DNA from: Bacteroidetes bacterium UBA7662
Lineage (GTDB): Bacteria; Bacteroidota; Bacteroidia; UBA7662
DNA: 64,000 nucleotides
Direction of reading: 5' to 3'
NCBI GenBank assembly: GCA_002483345.1
Contig: DLHS01000016.1
Span: 333,177-397,176, forward strand
Below are positions 25,137 to 34,229 of the stretch, piece by piece; position 1 is the stretch's first letter, and the number at the start of each line of letters is the position of its first letter. Made by a program: the position numbers and the translations under genes. The notes below the pieces were generated by a model, which was not told the origin of the DNA, ran no database searches, and saw only the letters and a list, made by a program, of their open reading frames with translations.

Positions 25137-25844
25137 ATGGGACGCGCCTTTGAATACCGCAAAGCCAGAAAATTTGCCCGGTGGGATAAAATGTCCAAGA
25201 TATTTACCCGGATCGGGAAAGAAATCGCCATGGCCGTCAAAGCCGGTGGTCCGGAACCAGCCTCGAACCCTCGGTTGCGGGTAGCCATCCAGAATGCCAA
25301 AGGTGCCAGCATGCCCAAGGACAGGGTAGAATCCGCTATCAAAAAGGCATCAAGCAAGGATGAGAAAGATTACGAAGAAGTTGTTTATGAGGGTTACGGC
25401 CCTCATGGTATTGCCGTTGTGGTAGAAACAGCGACGGATAACCCCACCCGTACCGTAGCCAACGTCCGTCACCTTTTCAGCAAGTACGGTGGTTCATTAG
25501 GGACTTCCGGCTCGCTGAACTTTCTGTTTGACCGCAAAGGCATCTTCCGCATCCATGCGGAAGGTATTGACATCGAAGCGCTGGAACTCGAAATCATCGA
25601 CCATGGAGCGGATGATATACAGTTGGAAGAAGGAGAGATAGTGGTAACCACCGCCTTCACCGACTTCGGAGCGATGCAGAAGGCCCTTGAACAGATGGGT
25701 CTGAACGTAATAAGCTCAGAACTGGTCCGCATTCCACTCAATACCAACGCGCTCACAGAAGCCCAGGAAGAGGAAGTGATGAAGCTCATCGATGCCCTCG
25801 AAGAGGACGACGATGTGCAGAACGTCTTCGACAATATCGGCTGA
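25137..25844 (+). CDS. yebC: YebC/PmpR-family (TACO1-like) protein
   Basis: 235 residues. Typical segments are GRAFEYRKARKFARWDKMSK, NPRLRVAIQNAKGASMPKDR, EGYGPHGIAVVVE, TDNPTRTVANVRHLFSKYGG and SLNFLFDRKG. Family members were first called transcriptional regulators; several are now known to help ribosomes translate proline-rich stretches. Pairing with map gives a translation-related operon. It ends in a strongly acidic tail (LIDALEEDDDVQNVFDNIG). Confidence 0.95.
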   Translation: MGRAFEYRKARKFARWDKMSKIFTRIGKEIAMAVKAGGPEPASNPRLRVAIQNAKGASMPKDRVESAIKKASSKDEKDYEEVVYEGYGPHGIAVVVETATDNPTRTVANVRHLFSKYGGSLGTSGSLNFLFDRKGIFRIHAEGIDIEALELEIIDHGADDIQLEEGEIVVTTAFTDFGAMQKALEQMGLNVISSELVRIPLNTNALTEAQEEEVMKLIDALEEDDDVQNVFDNIG

Positions 25845-25860
25845 TTATTTCTTTTAGACA

Positions 25861-26035
25861 GCGAGATACGAGAGGCGAGATTTCGAGAGGCCTCTCTATC
25901 CGTTCTGGTGCTTTAGCGGAATACCGGATTTTATGATTTGTACAGATCCGTGCTGCGCAACCTCTCTCAAAATCCCCCCTCCCGAAATCTCGCCTCTCGC
26001 CTCTCGTATCTCGCCTCTCGAAATCTCGCCTCTCG
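25861..26035. repeat. CTCTCG-iteron inverted repeat
   Basis: The left arm 25861-25890 contains GCGAGATACGAGAGGCGAGA. The right arm 25983-26035 carries its reverse complement with one extra 7-bp CCTCTCG unit and then further copies of TCTCGCCTCTCG. The stretch fills the gap between convergent yebC and the M13 peptidase gene. A related fragment is at 46715-46733. Confidence 0.85.
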
Positions 26036-26043
26036 ATGTCTGC

Positions 26044-28074
26044 CTACCAGATTACTACCCGTACATCTTCCGGAGCAATCATCGGATTCCCCGGTGTACA
26101 ACCGAAAGCCTCCCAGAATTCCGGCATATTGGCCAGAGGCCCGAGTACCCGCTCTTTTCCCGGCGCATGTGAATCAGTCAATATACGGCGGCGTAATTCC
26201 TTCTCGCTGATGTTCTGACTCCACACATGGGTCCATCCCAGGAAAAAACGCTGCTGCCAGCTGAACCCGCCGATAGGTTCAGGAGCGGGTTTTTTACTGT
26301 AGCTTGCTTTGAGGGCGTAATAGGCCATGGTAAGGCCGGCAAGGTCGGCTATGTTCTCCCCTTGCGTCAGGGCACCATTTACGTACACACTGTCAAGTAC
26401 CTCAAAGCGGCTGTACTGGGCTACTATTTTGGCAGTACGGGCTTCAAATTTGGCCCTGTCTTCTGCTGTCCACCAGTTTTTGAGATTGCCTTTGGCGTCA
26501 AACTTAGATCCCTTGTCGTCGAAACCATGCGAAAATTCGTGACCGATTACCGCGCCTATTCCTCCATAATTCACCGCATCGTCTGCCTCAGGATCGTAGA
26601 ATGGCGGTTGTAATATCCCGGCAGGAAACACAATCTCATTGCGGGAAGCCGAATAATAAGCATTCACTGTTTGTGGCGTCATCCCCCACTCGTCTTTGTC
26701 GATAGGCTGGCCAATTTTGTCCACCATGAGCTGAAACTTCCGACGGTTAACGTTCTGAACATTCTGATAAAGGGTATTCTTTTTGATGTCGACCATCGAA
26801 TAATCTTTCCACTTGTCGGGATAACCAATTTTGTAATTAAATGCCCCCAGTTTGACCATGGCTTGCTTTTTGGTAGCGGCACTCATCCATGCGAGCGCAT
26901 CTATTCTTTCGGCAAAGGCTTCGCGCAGATTTTCAACCATTTCACTCACCTTCATCTTCGACTCAGGTGAAAAATGTTTCTTCACAAACAACTGCCCCAG
27001 GGTCTCACCAAGCGTGCCGTTTACCAGGTTTACCGACCTTTCCCAGCGGGGTTTCATCACTTTGGTTCCGCTTAAAACACCCTGGTAAAAACGAAAACTC
27101 TCCCGTTCTATAGCGCCGCTCAGCACATTCGATGATCCGTTGAGCGCCTGCCATTTGAAATAAAGTTTCCAGTCAGCAGTTTTGTATTTACTCAAAAGGG
27201 TGGTCAAACCCTGCAAAAAGGCCGGCTGACTTACAATAACGGCATCGAAAGGTTTGAGCTGCAGGGTTGTAAAAAAGATCTTCCAGGGGAAACCCGCCCA
27301 CGCTGGCATATTGTAAAATTCCGTGAGACTGTATTTATGATACGTTTTATCCGGGTCACGACGCTCAACGCGGGACATACTGATTTTTGCCAGTTCAGTT
27401 TCCATAGCCAGCAAACGTTCGCCTGCCCTGGCTTCCTTGATACCAGCAAGTTTAAACATGGCATCGATGTGAGCGACATATTCCTGGCGGATACGCACCG
27501 AGTTCACATCGGTCTGGAGGTAGTAATCCCGGTCGGGTAATCCCAGCCCCCCCTGACCAAGGTGTATACGGTGTGTTTCGCTGTCTTTGGCATCTATGCC
27601 CACATAAAAGCTGAACAAGCCCCCTACGCCCAAAGGTCGCAGTTCAGCCGATAAACGCGCTACGTCCTGGGGCGATTTAAGACCATTGATTTTTGAAAGC
27701 ACTGCCTTCAACGGTTTTACACCCAGCTTGTTGAGGGTCAGGGTGTCAAGCGCTGAACTGTAGAAATCACCCACCAACTGTGCCTGACTCCCTTTTAATC
27801 CCGGTGTTTTGGCTGCTTCTTCCAGTATGACTTTGATTTTAACATCGTTCTGCTTCGCCAGGATGTTGAAACTTCCCCAGCGGCTCTCTGTTTCAGGCAT
27901 GGGGTTGTTCTGCATCCAGCCACCGGCAGCATACTGATAAAAATTAACACAGGGATTTGCATTTGTATCCAGATTGGAAAGCGGGAAACCTTCCTGGCCT
28001 TGTGCCCGCAATCCCTGAGAAAAAAGCAAAAGCGAACCAGCTAAAAGCCAGTTTTTAGAATCAAAAAACATCAT
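26044..28074 (-). CDS. M13-family (neprilysin/PepO-like) zinc metallopeptidase
   Basis: 676 residues from the double ATG at 28069-28074. The open frame extends another 51 codons upstream, but those overlap the preceding gene and precede the signal peptide (MMFFDSKNWLLAGSLLLFSQ, cleaved near GLRAQ). The peptidase domain has H512-E-F-S-H516 with the third ligand E573 in ENIADLAGL and the NAYYSASRNEIVFPAGILQ motif. The protein ends in VRVVIW, matching the usual C-x-VW end of the family except that the cysteine is absent. Such enzymes cleave short oligopeptides outside the cytoplasm. It starts 58 bp after the lysyl oxidase gene on the same strand. Confidence 0.95.
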   Translation of the reverse strand: MMFFDSKNWLLAGSLLLFSQGLRAQGQEGFPLSNLDTNANPCVNFYQYAAGGWMQNNPMPETESRWGSFNILAKQNDVKIKVILEEAAKTPGLKGSQAQLVGDFYSSALDTLTLNKLGVKPLKAVLSKINGLKSPQDVARLSAELRPLGVGGLFSFYVGIDAKDSETHRIHLGQGGLGLPDRDYYLQTDVNSVRIRQEYVAHIDAMFKLAGIKEARAGERLLAMETELAKISMSRVERRDPDKTYHKYSLTEFYNMPAWAGFPWKIFFTTLQLKPFDAVIVSQPAFLQGLTTLLSKYKTADWKLYFKWQALNGSSNVLSGAIERESFRFYQGVLSGTKVMKPRWERSVNLVNGTLGETLGQLFVKKHFSPESKMKVSEMVENLREAFAERIDALAWMSAATKKQAMVKLGAFNYKIGYPDKWKDYSMVDIKKNTLYQNVQNVNRRKFQLMVDKIGQPIDKDEWGMTPQTVNAYYSASRNEIVFPAGILQPPFYDPEADDAVNYGGIGAVIGHEFSHGFDDKGSKFDAKGNLKNWWTAEDRAKFEARTAKIVAQYSRFEVLDSVYVNGALTQGENIADLAGLTMAYYALKASYSKKPAPEPIGGFSWQQRFFLGWTHVWSQNISEKELRRRILTDSHAPGKERVLGPLANMPEFWEAFGCTPGNPMIAPEDVRVVIW

Positions 28075-28132
28075 AAGATCTGATTTCAGATGGACTAATA
28101 TACTAAAATCAGACCCCACTCGGCGGGGTAGC

Positions 28133-30490
28133 TTATCTTCCCTGCATGACAAGGCGTTTGCTGCTGCGGCTGCCCTCGTGTTCCAGCATAAGCTGGTAAA
28201 TCCCTTCGGGAAGATTTTGCAGCTCAAATTGTGCGTATCCGTTACTCAAATCAATATTTTGATGCCAAAGTACCTGACCAAGCATGTTCATGACAGACAA
28301 ACGGCTGTTTCCGGGTAAATCAGCACAACGAACGTTAAATGCCCCGGTACCAGGATTCGGATAGAGCAAAAAGGCAGGTCCCGGCCGTAATTTTTGGGTG
28401 GATGAAACATCCAGGGTAAGGGGCCAACGGGTGCTGTCGGCACTGTTGTTCACGGCTTCATACGCACCATTCACCAACTCGTGAAGTTCTGCAATGTATA
28501 AAGCTGTATCTGTGGTGCGACTGTACTGAAGTCTCAAAAAGGCGCGGGGTGTACCCGAGCGTAATATAGGCTGGCCATGGTTTACTATCATTCCTACGAC
28601 CTTGCCACTGGGTTGTACATATACGTTGAGGTTCGTTTCCGACAAAGGCAAAAGGCTGAAACCGCTTTGCAAGGCCAGACCATTTAGCCTGAACTCGAAG
28701 GCCAGCATAGTACCATCATCATTCGCCAAGCCCACATCGACGGTTTTGGCAGCACTGTCGTGCGCCAGTATCACGATACGGGCATGTTGTTGGTTGTTAC
28801 GGATTCCGCGTGGGAAATCACAGGCAGTATTGCTGTTTTGAATGAGACAATTGGCCAGCAAACTGGCATCCCAGACATTGATCACCGAATCACCACTCAA
28901 ATCCACACAACCCCGGTATTGGATAGAGTCGCGGGCAAGCCCCTGCATATACTGATTCATGTCGCTGCTGTTGCGGAGACTGTCGCGGTTTACATCTCCG
29001 AAACGGGCTGTACCGGCACAATCTCCGTTACAATCCGGCCGGGCGTTGCCATAAAGCGTACCCCTGCAATCAACATAGGGTGCACAATTCGGCAGTTTGG
29101 TGTACCTCTTTTTGCCCTGTCCATTGGTATAAATATCAATGCATACCTGAGCCCAGTTGTTGGTATATGTGACTTCATAGCGGCCCAACGCATCGGGCGA
29201 CTGATCCCAGTTAACTTTCATGGCCAGTATATACTGCCCGTCGGGTACATCGGTAATATCTATCCATTGGCAATCGAGGCCGGAACTGTAAATGTCACCA
29301 CATCCGGCCGTGATGCCCATGTTGTTACAGCCATATTTAGCCCCAATACCGGGTGGGCAATCCAGATCGAGGACACAAAAGCCGTTTTTGAATCCTACAG
29401 GTATGGTATTGCCATTGGATTTATAGAGGACATATTCTGCATACCCTTCATAGTGGTCATGACCATGACAGTTCTGGGTACTAAACTGTCCCGGCTGGGT
29501 ATTGGCATTGCCAATGTAGTAGTCGGTTTGCCCGATATTGCGGATATCTGTGGTAAAGCGAATGAGGGTACGCATGCCGTAGCCGGTGAGGCATTGTTCC
29601 TGCACCATACAATTCTGGGCACTGATACTGTCGATGCGGAGGGAGTTTTCGAATATATTTTGCCGGATGGTAAGATCTGGTCCGGGTGGGCAGTTGGTGC
29701 TCGGGAAATAATAACAAGGCCCTCCCGGCAGGGCCATGGGATCATAATTGCATGCCAGTGAATCGGTGCATCCTATAATGGCCCCTATGAACTGTATGCG
29801 GAAACGTATGCTGTCGTTCAGACAACTGGCGTCTCCTCCAACACGGATGTAATAGGTCGTAGCCGTGTCCAGATAGCCTTCGATACGGGATAACTGCCCG
29901 CAATTGTGCCCGTCATCGTTGTACAGTACAGTACCTATGTTGGTGGTACTCAGGATGGGGCCGTTGCAGTTGTCATATATCCAGAGTGTGGTGTTGCAGC
30001 TGTTTGTCAGTCCGCATGTATAGATTGCGTAAGCGCCGGTTGTATCGGGTTTAAACCGGTACCAGGTATTGGATGCAGGGGCTGTATAGCTGAAGGTATC
30101 CGCAGCCAATGCGGTAACACAGGTCTGTCCCGGCCCGCAATTAAAACTTCTGGTGTCCTGGAAGGTGAACTGTCCGCCGGTTGCTGCGACCACCCCGTCT
30201 ACAAAAACAGTATAAGAACCGAGGCCATATTGACAACAAAGGCCATCACCCTGGGTATCTTTCATTGTAAATGTCATACAGGTACCCGAGGGCACACAAA
30301 CCGTGTCGCTGTTCGACGTACCACTTGCCAGCAAAGCGCCATTGCCTGCCTGCAGGGTCCAGGACGATTCCTGTGGATAGTTATCAGGAATAACCCTGAT
30401 AATAACTGTTTTTTGACCCGGACTACATGGCTGTGAGAACACCTGAAATACGGTAAAGGCTGTCAATAAGCAGGTAAAAAGTAGCTTCAT
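28133..30490 (-). CDS. Secreted lysyl oxidase-domain protein with dockerin-like, cohesin-like and T9SS domains
   Basis: 785 residues. Signal peptide 1-19 (ends VFQVFSQ). Residues 27-118 and 125-240 are beta-rich domains; a GCTDSLACNYDP motif follows at 240-251. The lysyl oxidase domain spans about 272-452: copper site CHGHDHYEGY (H342, H344, H346), cofactor lysine K368 (GFKNGFC), cofactor tyrosine Y401 (GDIYSSG), and the signature CQWIDITDVPDGQYIL (407-422). Residues 498-549 form two dockerin-type calcium loops (DVNRDSLRNSSDMNQY, DLSGDSVINVWDASLL). A cohesin-like beta domain (about 565-680) and a C-terminal T9SS sorting domain (YPNPGTGAFNV ... GIYQLML) follow. It should oxidise lysine amines on extracellular polypeptides. 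Confidence 0.88.
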   Translation of the reverse strand: MKLLFTCLLTAFTVFQVFSQPCSPGQKTVIIRVIPDNYPQESSWTLQAGNGALLASGTSNSDTVCVPSGTCMTFTMKDTQGDGLCCQYGLGSYTVFVDGVVAATGGQFTFQDTRSFNCGPGQTCVTALAADTFSYTAPASNTWYRFKPDTTGAYAIYTCGLTNSCNTTLWIYDNCNGPILSTTNIGTVLYNDDGHNCGQLSRIEGYLDTATTYYIRVGGDASCLNDSIRFRIQFIGAIIGCTDSLACNYDPMALPGGPCYYFPSTNCPPGPDLTIRQNIFENSLRIDSISAQNCMVQEQCLTGYGMRTLIRFTTDIRNIGQTDYYIGNANTQPGQFSTQNCHGHDHYEGYAEYVLYKSNGNTIPVGFKNGFCVLDLDCPPGIGAKYGCNNMGITAGCGDIYSSGLDCQWIDITDVPDGQYILAMKVNWDQSPDALGRYEVTYTNNWAQVCIDIYTNGQGKKRYTKLPNCAPYVDCRGTLYGNARPDCNGDCAGTARFGDVNRDSLRNSSDMNQYMQGLARDSIQYRGCVDLSGDSVINVWDASLLANCLIQNSNTACDFPRGIRNNQQHARIVILAHDSAAKTVDVGLANDDGTMLAFEFRLNGLALQSGFSLLPLSETNLNVYVQPSGKVVGMIVNHGQPILRSGTPRAFLRLQYSRTTDTALYIAELHELVNGAYEAVNNSADSTRWPLTLDVSSTQKLRPGPAFLLYPNPGTGAFNVRCADLPGNSRLSVMNMLGQVLWHQNIDLSNGYAQFELQNLPEGIYQLMLEHEGSRSSKRLVMQGR

Positions 30491-30692
30491 AGCTTAAAAA
30501 GAAAATTCAAGTTAAGCGCTTTCCGGGAATCAGACACTTTTGTGACAATTTTTTAATCCCCTTTTTCCCTTCCATATGACAACTCCGAACTGATTCTTAC
30601 GTTTCAGGCAATCGTTTCATGCCCCGGATAATTCAATAATCACGGAATTACACGGCTTTTCGGGTACTCCCTCCCTTTCCACCAAAGCCCAA

Positions 30693-31304
30693 CTAATGCC
30701 GGACCAGCATGCGGCCCTGCTGCAGTGGTTTGTTGCGGTGGTCGTACAGTATAAATACATACAGCCCGTTTTCAAACTCCAGGGTCGACCAGCTGGCCTC
30801 ATTGCCAAAAAATGAAATCTCCAGGCGTTTGCTGCCTTTCATATCATAAAGCAGCAAACGATTTTCATTTTCAGCAGAACCCGCAAAGTAAAAACGGGCA
30901 GTTTCGGCCACAGGATGTGGTCTGAACTGCCAGGGTTGCCCCTGCAAATCAACCAGCGACAAGCTGACCGGGGCACTGAAAATGCGTGGTCCCAGTTCGA
31001 GGCGATAATAACTGACCTGGTTGGTGTGTGGAAAAGAATCAAGGTAGAGGTAACTGACAGGGCGGCTTAAATCGCCACATACACCTGGTATGTAATGAAT
31101 GAGTGACATATCTACACTATCCGTCCCGCGGTATATACCAATACCATCGCAGGTACGGCCTGCCTGAATCTGCCAGTCGAGCAGCACCTTTTCCTGCACG
31201 GCTCCTGCTGTAAACCTTCCGAGTATGGCCGATTGCGCCTGCAGGTTGCTTTGAAAAGACAGGCAGGACAGGAAAAAAAGACCGTATGAAAAAACCAGCT
31301 GCAT
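30693..31304 (-). CDS. Small secreted protein with T9SS-like C-terminal domain
   Basis: 203 residues. Signal peptide MQLVFSYGLFFLSCLSFQSN, cleaved near LQAQ. About 25-125 is a fibronectin-like beta domain (VLLDWQIQAGRTCDGIGIYR, VSYYRLELG). The last 75 residues follow the type A sorting-domain outline (FRPHPVAETARFYF, RLLLYDMKGS, LEFENGLYVFILYDH, GRMLVRH). No catalytic domain is seen, so it may be a structural or adhesive surface protein. It is on the same strand as the lysyl oxidase gene, with a 200-bp gap that shows no clear promoter. Confidence 0.7.
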   Translation of the reverse strand: MQLVFSYGLFFLSCLSFQSNLQAQSAILGRFTAGAVQEKVLLDWQIQAGRTCDGIGIYRGTDSVDMSLIHYIPGVCGDLSRPVSYLYLDSFPHTNQVSYYRLELGPRIFSAPVSLSLVDLQGQPWQFRPHPVAETARFYFAGSAENENRLLLYDMKGSKRLEISFFGNEASWSTLEFENGLYVFILYDHRNKPLQQGRMLVRH

Positions 31305-31364
31305 TAATCCTTCAACGATTCGGATGGCTATTTTGTTGCGAACTTCTCTGTCAGAAAAGGCTGC

Positions 31365-32438
31365 TTAAACCCGGTAGCAAACGGCATTGATATTCATTCC
31401 TGCACCCACAGAAGCCATCAGAACCACATCTCCCGGCAAAATTTCATAGCCATCAATCTCGTGCCGGCGAACCAGATCAAGCAGGGTTGGAATGGTTGCC
31501 ACAGAGCTGTTTCCCAGTTTATGGATGCTCATGGGCATGATATGCGTCGGAATTTCGCTGACACCGTAATGCTGGTAGAATTTCCGGATGATACCCTCAT
31601 CCATTTTTTCGTTGGCCTGATGGATGAAAACCATCTTGAGTCTTGAAAGCGGTACTCCGCTGATATCCAATGCACTTGCCATCGCATCCGGCACATATTT
31701 CATGGCATATTCATAGACCTTGCGGCCTTTCATCTTGATAAACCGGACCCGCGGGTCAGAATCGGGAAAATTACTCTTTCCCATCTGCAGATAATCTACT
31801 TCCTCCCCGCAATGAGCCTGCACGGCTGCCGACAGGATACCGGCACCATCGTCGCCTGTTTGCCTGTATTCGAGTATGGAAGCGCCGGCGCCATCGCTGA
31901 AAATCATGGAATCACGGTCGTAGGGATCGAGTACCCGCGACAAGGTTTCTGTACCGATGACCAATGCCTTTTTAGCCATGCCTGATTTGAAAAAAGCATC
32001 TGCCTGAATCACCCCCTGCAGCCAACCCGGACAGCCAAAAAGAAGATCATAGGGCACGCAGGAAGGGTTTTTAATGCCCAAGCCCCTTTTGATACGGGAG
32101 GCCAGCGCAGGCATGGAATCGCTTTGGATGGTGTGTTTAAGTACATTACCAAAGTTATGCGCTACAATGAGCTGGTCTATTTCTTCAGGGTCAATGCCGG
32201 CATCCGCGATGGCAATTTCAGCTGCTTTGATGCCTAAATCCGTTGCAGTGAGTGACTCTGTAGCATAACGCCTCTCTTCAATGCCTGTGATGGCTTGAAA
32301 TTTTGAAACTACTTCCTCCGCCGGTGTCAGGATGGGCTGGTTTTTTTCATCATAAAACAGCTGATGCCCGAAATCCCGGTTACGTTTAAGCAGTTCCGGA
32401 ATATAACGGCCGGTTCCGGTAATTACAGTGCGGTACAT
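31365..32438 (-). CDS. 3-oxoacyl-ACP synthase III (FabH)-family protein
   Basis: 357 residues of the thiolase fold. The Cys-His-Asn triad of KAS III is intact: C136 in PYDLLFGCPGWLQGV, H in VFIHQANEKM, N in KLGNSSVATIP. The C-terminal GDVVLMASVGAGMNINA matches the family. It is longer than typical FabH (about 320) because of an N-terminal insertion around residues 20-45. It could start fatty-acid or secondary-lipid chains; no fab or aryl-polyene genes are adjacent. An HMG-CoA synthase role, which would complete the mevalonate operon, is not supported by specific motifs. Confidence 0.88.
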   Translation of the reverse strand: MYRTVITGTGRYIPELLKRNRDFGHQLFYDEKNQPILTPAEEVVSKFQAITGIEERRYATESLTATDLGIKAAEIAIADAGIDPEEIDQLIVAHNFGNVLKHTIQSDSMPALASRIKRGLGIKNPSCVPYDLLFGCPGWLQGVIQADAFFKSGMAKKALVIGTETLSRVLDPYDRDSMIFSDGAGASILEYRQTGDDGAGILSAAVQAHCGEEVDYLQMGKSNFPDSDPRVRFIKMKGRKVYEYAMKYVPDAMASALDISGVPLSRLKMVFIHQANEKMDEGIIRKFYQHYGVSEIPTHIMPMSIHKLGNSSVATIPTLLDLVRRHEIDGYEILPGDVVLMASVGAGMNINAVCYRV

Positions 32439-32739
32439 ACGTAAAAAATTAAGGTTAAAAAATTTGATTACCCGGCGCTGAATATCAGCAGCTAAGCCTC
32501 AGCAATTTCGGCATTCCACAAACCGCAAACAAATTTATTGTGCATAGATCACTGTGCGAGATGATTAACGGGACTCATGAGTCGGTTGGAATAGGGCAAC
32601 ACAGCTCTGTTTCTTTGCCAGGCCATGCCTGCGTGGTATGGCCGGCCCCGTTTGGGACTCCAACGGGCTGACAAGATTGACTCCTTCGCCTGATTAGCCT
32701 TATTTGTCCCAACAGCCCCTTATATTTGGCCCAACGCCC
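32439..32739. other. Intergenic region between divergent genes
   Basis: About 300 bp without a gene. It contains an imperfect hairpin near 32621-32645 (GGCCATGCC ... GGTATGGCC) and a TATATTTG at 32721-32728 that could be the -7 box for the flippase gene but lacks a -33 at proper distance. Nothing else recognisable. Confidence 0.4.
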
Positions 32740-34206
32740 ATGAGCAATCTCCGCGCCCTTGCCGGCCAGACAGCCTTGTATGGATTAAGCACCATCGTTG
32801 GCAGGATGTTGAACTACCTCCTGGTGCCCCTCTATACCCGGCTGTTTTTACCGCAGGAGTATGGTGTAGTGACCGATTTATATGCCCTGGTGGCGTTTAT
32901 GAATGTGGTTTTCACCTACGGCATGGAGACTGCCTATTTCCGAAGGGCTGCTGAAAAAGGAGATACCGCCTATGGCACAGCCTTTTGGTCGCTGACCGTA
33001 AGCAGTGTGGTTTTCACGGCTTTGTTACTGTTGGGTGCCGACCCGCTGGCTGCTGCTTTGCGTTATCCCGAACATCCGGAATACATTCGTTGGTTTGCGC
33101 TTATTCTGGGGCTGGATGCCCTGGCCGTGATTCCGTTTGCCCGTTTGCGGCAACAGCAGCAGGCTTTGCGGTTTGCCTTGCTCAAAATCATCAATATTGT
33201 CCTGAACACCGGTCTCAACCTGTTTTGCCTGCTTTTGCTGCCCTACTGGCAAAAAGAAGGCATCGCGCCGGCCCTTACGGATGCCCTGTATTATCCGGAG
33301 ATGGGGGTTGGCTATATCTTTCTCGTGAACCTCATCGCCAACGGCATTACGCTGCTGACCCTGGTACCATCCTTTCCCCGCTTCCGGCGAAGTTTCGATC
33401 CGGCCTTGTGGCGGGAGATGTTTGTTTACGGACTGCCCCTGTTACCGGCCGGACTCGCGGGGATGGTCAATGAAACCTTCGACCGGGTACTGCTGAAATA
33501 TCTTTTGCCGGGAACGGTACAGCAGAATCTGTATCAGGTAGGGATTTATGGTGCGGTCTACAAAATCGCCATGCTCATGAGTTTGTTTACCCAGACCTTC
33601 CGGACAGCAGCAGAGCCTTTTTTCTTTCAGAACGCCAAAGCACTGAACGCCAAACAGATTTATGTACAGGTAATGAATTATTTCGTGCTGGCAGGCTGTC
33701 TCATTTTTATCGGGGTGATGTTGTTTCTCGACATCGTGAAGGGGTTTGTGGGCGATGCCTACCACAGCGGCCTTGGCGTCGTACCTGTTCTGCTGCTTGC
33801 CAACCTGATGCTGGGTATCTACTACAACCAGTCGGTTTGGTACAAACTGGCAGATAAAACTCGCTACGGGATGTGGTTTTCACTTTTTGGCGCCTTGCTT
33901 ACCATCGCCCTCAACTTCGCCCTGATTCCCTGGCTGGGGTATATGGGTTCGGCCTGGGCTACATTGGTGGTGTATGCGGCCATGGCGGTAATGAGTTATT
34001 TCTATGGACAAAAACACTATCCTGTGCCTTACCAGACCGGCAAAATACTCAGTTATATCCTTTTGGCTACCGGCATGGTATTGTTTGAAACATACTGGCT
34101 CCGGGAACAGAACGGTGTCTGGATATGGCTGGTGCGCAGCCTGCTGCTGATTGCCTATGCTTTGTTTGGCATATGGCGGGAGAAGCCTTTCAAATCGTTA
34201 ACTTAG
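32740..34206 (+). CDS. Oligosaccharide/lipid flippase (polysaccharide biosynthesis protein family)
   Basis: 488 residues from ATG 32740; a TTG 36 bp upstream would add an unlikely leader. About twelve to fourteen membrane segments in the MATE/MOP pattern, opening with LAGQTALYGLSTIVGRMLNY and LVPLYTRLFLPQEYGVVTDL, which is typical of Wzx-like exporters. It should flip lipid-linked saccharides or a similar lipid across the inner membrane. A sugar nucleotidyltransferase gene follows 23 bp after its stop, supporting a role in surface glycan assembly. Confidence 0.9.
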   Translation: MSNLRALAGQTALYGLSTIVGRMLNYLLVPLYTRLFLPQEYGVVTDLYALVAFMNVVFTYGMETAYFRRAAEKGDTAYGTAFWSLTVSSVVFTALLLLGADPLAAALRYPEHPEYIRWFALILGLDALAVIPFARLRQQQQALRFALLKIINIVLNTGLNLFCLLLLPYWQKEGIAPALTDALYYPEMGVGYIFLVNLIANGITLLTLVPSFPRFRRSFDPALWREMFVYGLPLLPAGLAGMVNETFDRVLLKYLLPGTVQQNLYQVGIYGAVYKIAMLMSLFTQTFRTAAEPFFFQNAKALNAKQIYVQVMNYFVLAGCLIFIGVMLFLDIVKGFVGDAYHSGLGVVPVLLLANLMLGIYYNQSVWYKLADKTRYGMWFSLFGALLTIALNFALIPWLGYMGSAWATLVVYAAMAVMSYFYGQKHYPVPYQTGKILSYILLATGMVLFETYWLREQNGVWIWLVRSLLLIAYALFGIWREKPFKSLT

Positions 34207-34229
34207 TCGCTCCAAAACCCACCCTTCCT

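Noticed and set aside
28075..28227. N-terminal extension of the M13 peptidase
   Set aside because: The extra 51 codons precede the signal peptide and overlap the end of the lysyl oxidase gene; the double ATG at 28069-28074 is the better start.
31365..32438. HMG-CoA synthase completing the mevalonate pathway
   Set aside because: Active-site context (FGCPGW, HQAN, LGNSS) is that of FabH-type synthases, and the gene is 25 kb from the mevalonate operon.
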